Positions 61,101 through 64,000 of a DNA stretch of 64,000 bases are shown in pieces. The notes beneath the pieces were generated by a model. It saw only the letters and a program-made list of their open reading frames with translations, was not told the DNA's origin and did not search any database. Position numbers and translations under genes: made by a program. The stretch covers positions 9,262,515-9,326,514 of the forward strand of contig NC_064048.1 of assembly GCF_932526225.1 (NCBI RefSeq), written 5' to 3'. This stretch comes from Nematostella vectensis. Taxonomy: Eukaryota; Cnidaria; Anthozoa; Actiniaria; Edwardsiidae. How positions within the stretch are numbered: the stretch's first letter is position 1; each line of letters begins with the position of its first letter.

Positions 61101-64000
61101 GATGTTTTGGCAAAAAAATGCCTAGTAGAGTCATAGTTGTTGTTTTCATTAGGCCCCACGCCTTTACCTTTTTCTGTTTTTGCTTTGTAAGCGGCTTGCC
61201 TCTGGGTACTGGTTTCAGGGACAGTGGCTTGGAGTTGACCTGTGGTCTTGCGGAAGGTGATGGCTGGCTCTTCCAGGAGGGTGGTTTGGGGGACTGTCGG
61301 ACATTTGGCTTGACCACCGCACGAGTAGGTGTATTCTTTGTTATGTTCTCTTTACCAGCCTGTGCAACAAAGCCAAAACCTTTATCACATCCCCAACATT
61401 TGAGAGGAAAAAAAATTGTGCCAGGTTTAGGTACCGCCATAACATGACGGTTTCTGTGCCTTACTAAACTTTTCAGGTTTACCTTATCTTTACTTTTGAC
61501 GACCGTCTCCTCGTCATCCGAAGACGACGTTGATGACACGGCATCATCTGAGCCTGCGAACACAACACGGCGTTTCTTCGGGTTTCCTGTGTGCTGCTTC
61601 AGGATACCTTTGACTGCAGGTGATGTGAGGGTGTGGGGCGTCAGGACTACTTGCGCCAGCGGTGTACGCGGGGTACGTGTGGTATTACGCCGCACAGACG
61701 GTTCTGGAGTCTTTGGAACCTGGTGCTAAACATAGACAATCGTCGCATAAGCTGAATGTACAATTCTGTCAAGAGTTTAATATTATAAATTTGACAGAGT
61801 TATATTATACCACAACCAATATTCTATCGATTACGTGTATTTATAACAAAATTTCTGTGGCGAATACCACAAAGAGTGCCCCAAAATCCAAACGCAATAA
61901 TTTTAATTGGCTGCCTTACCTCTGAGGGTGCTGGTTTGATTTCACTTTCCTCGACATCACGTACTAATTCAGCTTTCTATGAACATACAAACATAAATTA
62001 CATGCGATATTAGCATAGTACATGTTTGGTGAATTCTAAAGTTTACCCAATACCTTTCCTTTGAGTTGTTTTTCCAAATCCAAAATAGTCTTTGCTTTGA
62101 TTTCCAAATCATTAGAGGTTTGCCTCTGTTGAGGAGATGATGTCAAAGATTCAACTTGATATAGTTATAGAAGCACCCTCTCTCTTCTCACACAAGAATA
62201 AATTGACATTTCTTTTCGTACCTGTTTTTCAGTGGCAGCGTCTAGCTCTTTCTGCAGTGCCACAATGGTTTCCTTCATTTCTTTCATCTTTGCTTCTTCT
62301 TGGTGGTGTGATTCCTCAGTCAGTTTCTGACGCATTGTTTCTAGGGTTCGGTCTTTTTGAGCCACTATCTTTTCATTCTCCACCTGGATTGGAAACAAAC
62401 GTTTTAAAGAGTGTGCTTGTTAATGCACGGAAGGAAATACAGGGCGATTTCATTTCAGCCCTTATTGTTCTGAATTTGGTGTCATATCAAAACATTATAT
62501 TTAAGACCTTATATTTCTGCAAAGTGTCACACAGTTCTGCCATCTGGTGCTCAAAAGTCTTCTGCGCTTCGTCCTTGTCTTCTACAGCACGTTTTGTTTC
62601 TTGTCTCAACTTTTCTAACTAAAAAGAAAAAAAAGAATTATGCATATTTATATTTTCATCCTGGGGAGACAGTGTCACGGGGAAATCGTTCATCTTGTAT
62701 CTAGAGGGAGGGGTAGTGTTGATATCCAAGGAGGCTTTATTTTTTTTACAATAATAGCTGAAATTATATACCTCTTCCTTTAACTTGGTTGCTTCCGCCT
62801 CTTTGCCTTCGAGATCGTACTCCATTTTGTCTAGCTGCAATGAAAAGAAAACGAAAACGGAAAGTGTTAAAATAAAATACAAACCTCTAGTGATGCTCGT
62901 GGATGCAATCTTATAAAACCCACCCTTTCAGACAAATCCTCCATTGTTTGGTCTTTTTCCTTTAACGTATTTTGCATAGTTTCCAGCTGAGAAAAAACAC
63001 AAGGTTAGTTAGCAAAAGGGTTAAAACACCGATGTACTTTTTTAAGCTGTACCTCAGTCTCTTTCTTGCTGAGCTGTTTTTCCTGCGCATTAACTTTTCC
63101 TTTCAAAGACTTGTTCTGAAAAAAAAAATAAAAAAATAAATAAAATAAAAACAACACGGTAGGAAGTAAGGTGAACACCAAAAAGAGAAAATTTGAGATC
63201 TGTACCTCATGCTAGACTAACCTCATGTTGGAGATCCTTGACTTGCTTTGTCTTGGCGGTCAGCTGGGTCTGTAAGCCCTTATTCTGCCACCAGAGTTTG
63301 ATAATCATTAATATTACGATCTTTAAATATTTATATATTACGAGGAATTGAACCCCAACCCCCTTGATCTCCTAGAATAGCACATCAGAAAATCGCCACT
63401 TTTCTACAAACCTTGCTATCTAAGGATGTCGCTTGCTTTGTTTTCTGATCTAGTTCTTTCTTCAAGCTTTTTAGCTGAAAAGAAAATCAGATTATCATAA
63501 AAAATTCACCCTAGAAAAATAGAAATAAAATGAAATATCTCTATCTCCCTCTACCTTCGTCTTCTCTCCAATACTCTCGTCTCACACCTTCTTTGATAAG
63601 TCGTATTACAGTTTTACGATATATTGGATTGGTAATTTGGCATTTTATCTTACGCTGGTCTCTCCTTGCTCGATTGACGACGCTGCCATGTTACTCTGCT
63701 CCTCCAGATTCTTCTCTAAATCCTCGCTTTTCTCTCTATGTCCGGGAAAAGGAGAAAAACTATTATTTTATACCGAAAAACACAAGCTCAAAATGGATTT
63801 GAAACCATGTTTGACAAACTGCGAGCATCATTTTCAATCAGCGACAAAGTCCCGAAAAATTGGTAACTAAGAGCCTGCGTACTATACTGCTACTAGGGGT
63901 CACACCCATTGAGCGTCCACGGACGGTTAGTGTTGGCTTCTGCCGCAAAAAAAAAAGTTAGGTAAATCTTCCCCGCGCATGTGCCACGATTGTTCTTTAC
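58104..64000 (-). CDS. SYCP1: SYCP1-like synaptonemal-complex coiled-coil protein, 3' part
   Basis: Exons in transcript order: 63731-63654, 63474-63412, 63284-63222, 63115-63053, 62986-62924, 62834-62772, 62618-62508, 62383-62222, 62125-62054, 61976-61920, 61725-61483, 61359-61168, 60989-60894 and 58250-58104. All are phase 0, with 490 residues visible; the 5' end lies beyond the window. About 290 residues of heptad coiled coil are followed by a basic Ser/Thr-Pro-rich tail (TPRTPLAQVVLTP, KGILKQ, and KKRRVVF, which fits a PP1 RVxF site). An acidic FKELFPDIDTED and a terminal SDLNWFDSDALFGFG follow. The stretch FEHQMAELCDTLQKY...VENEKIVAQKDRTLE aligns by eye with the end of the SYCP1 coil. SYCP1 forms the transverse filaments joining homologues in meiosis. 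Another long coiled-coil protein is possible. One donor (GTCTTA at 62507) is weak. Confidence 0.6.
58600..58741. repeat. ~55-bp direct duplication
   Basis: The segment CGGCTACCTCCTTCCCCTTG, continuing through AACAGTTTCTAGCAGACT, occurs at 58616-58655 and again at about 58697-58738, with similar flanks. It lies in the last intron of the SYCP1-like gene. Confidence 0.85.
58775..59230. repeat. Pyrimidine/TG-rich repeat, ~96-bp higher-order unit
   Basis: Short units TTGTTTGTCTGCATACCTGT / TTGTTTGTCAGTATACCTGT are organised into a repeat of about 96 bp, most regular at 58850-59040 and decaying to the right. The open frames rich in CLSVYLF on the plus strand come from this repeat. Confidence 0.8.
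59268..59981 (+). pseudogene. ABCC (MRP/ABCC4-like) transporter pseudogene, internally deleted
   Basis: Three ABCC-like segments appear in order. 59280-59450: EGFVVNLVSNDAKRMEK and following, the first transmembrane domain after its GQIVNLLSND-type motif, ending in a stop. 59460-59600: FTDKRLTAMNEIISG, the end of the same domain. 59600-59981: QMTKCLKRLPGKLEY, then an altered signature region, LLVLDKATVNVD (Walker B, with Lys where the catalytic Glu is expected) and VLTIAHPVNTIRDYDKVVV with Pro in place of the usual Arg after AH, ending FFVHLIK. The first transmembrane domain is thus joined directly to the second nucleotide-binding domain; the first NBD, second TMD and Walker A are missing. 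Several in-frame stops and frameshifts are present. It lies antisense in the last intron of the SYCP1-like gene and is non-functional. Confidence 0.85.
59982..60893. other. Remainder of SYCP1-like last intron
   Basis: No exon recognised. A short duplicated motif (AATAGAATRGTGTATTC) occurs at 60411 and 60456. Confidence 0.5.

Overview
This is a gene-dense, intron-rich animal genomic window. Short exons with canonical GT-AG introns, conserved animal genes (STK33, CNOT2, NIPSNAP3, a two-pore K+ channel, a probable SYCP1), many AT-rich introns, homopolymer runs and minisatellites all point to an invertebrate metazoan nuclear genome. The secreted coiled-coil protein with an apextrin-C-like tail makes me favour a cnidarian (sea anemone or coral), but that assignment is inference.

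Layout. 1-7.1 kb (minus): ten-exon STK33-type kinase, complete within the window. 9.7-25.7 kb (minus): CNOT2, a CCR4-NOT scaffold subunit, with 18 coding exons that join in frame to 581 residues. Its first intron holds a TTAA-flanked MITE, and its other introns hold several satellite arrays and inverted repeats. 25.9-34.15 kb (plus): NIPSNAP3-like mitochondrial protein, divergent from CNOT2 across a compact shared promoter. Its fifth intron contains a full-length Ty3/Gypsy-type LTR retrotransposon with identical LTRs, and its sixth a small TTAA MITE. 34.4-41.5 kb (minus): an eight-exon protein with two RWD domains followed by a RING-like domain, tail-to-tail with NIPSNAP3.

41.6-57.5 kb is an accessory-looking stretch. 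It has a GA microsatellite, an intronless lysine/serine-rich coiled-coil ORF ending inside an E-box-bearing tandem repeat, and a TATA-box gene for a secreted heptad-repeat protein with a Cys-rich C-terminal domain. It also has two small membrane-protein ORFs, several minisatellites, a large inverted duplication carrying two copies of a short two-exon gene fragment, and a two-exon K2P potassium channel. 58.1-64 kb (minus): the 3' part of a coiled-coil gene that I read as SYCP1-like, running off the right edge. Its last intron contains a decayed, internally deleted ABCC-type transporter pseudogene on the opposite strand.

I delineated exons by hand from splice-site consensus, reading-frame phase and protein similarity. 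For STK33, CNOT2, NIPSNAP3, the RWD-RING gene, the Cys-rich secreted gene and the K2P channel, the coding exon lengths sum to an exact multiple of three and the phases agree at every junction. I found no CRISPR array, rRNA or tRNA gene. The genes do not form a pathway. The most unusual structures are the array of duplicated splice-donor sequences beside an STK33 exon, the heptad-repeat secreted protein, the inverted duplication at 51.8-52.8 kb, and the young but defective retrotransposon.
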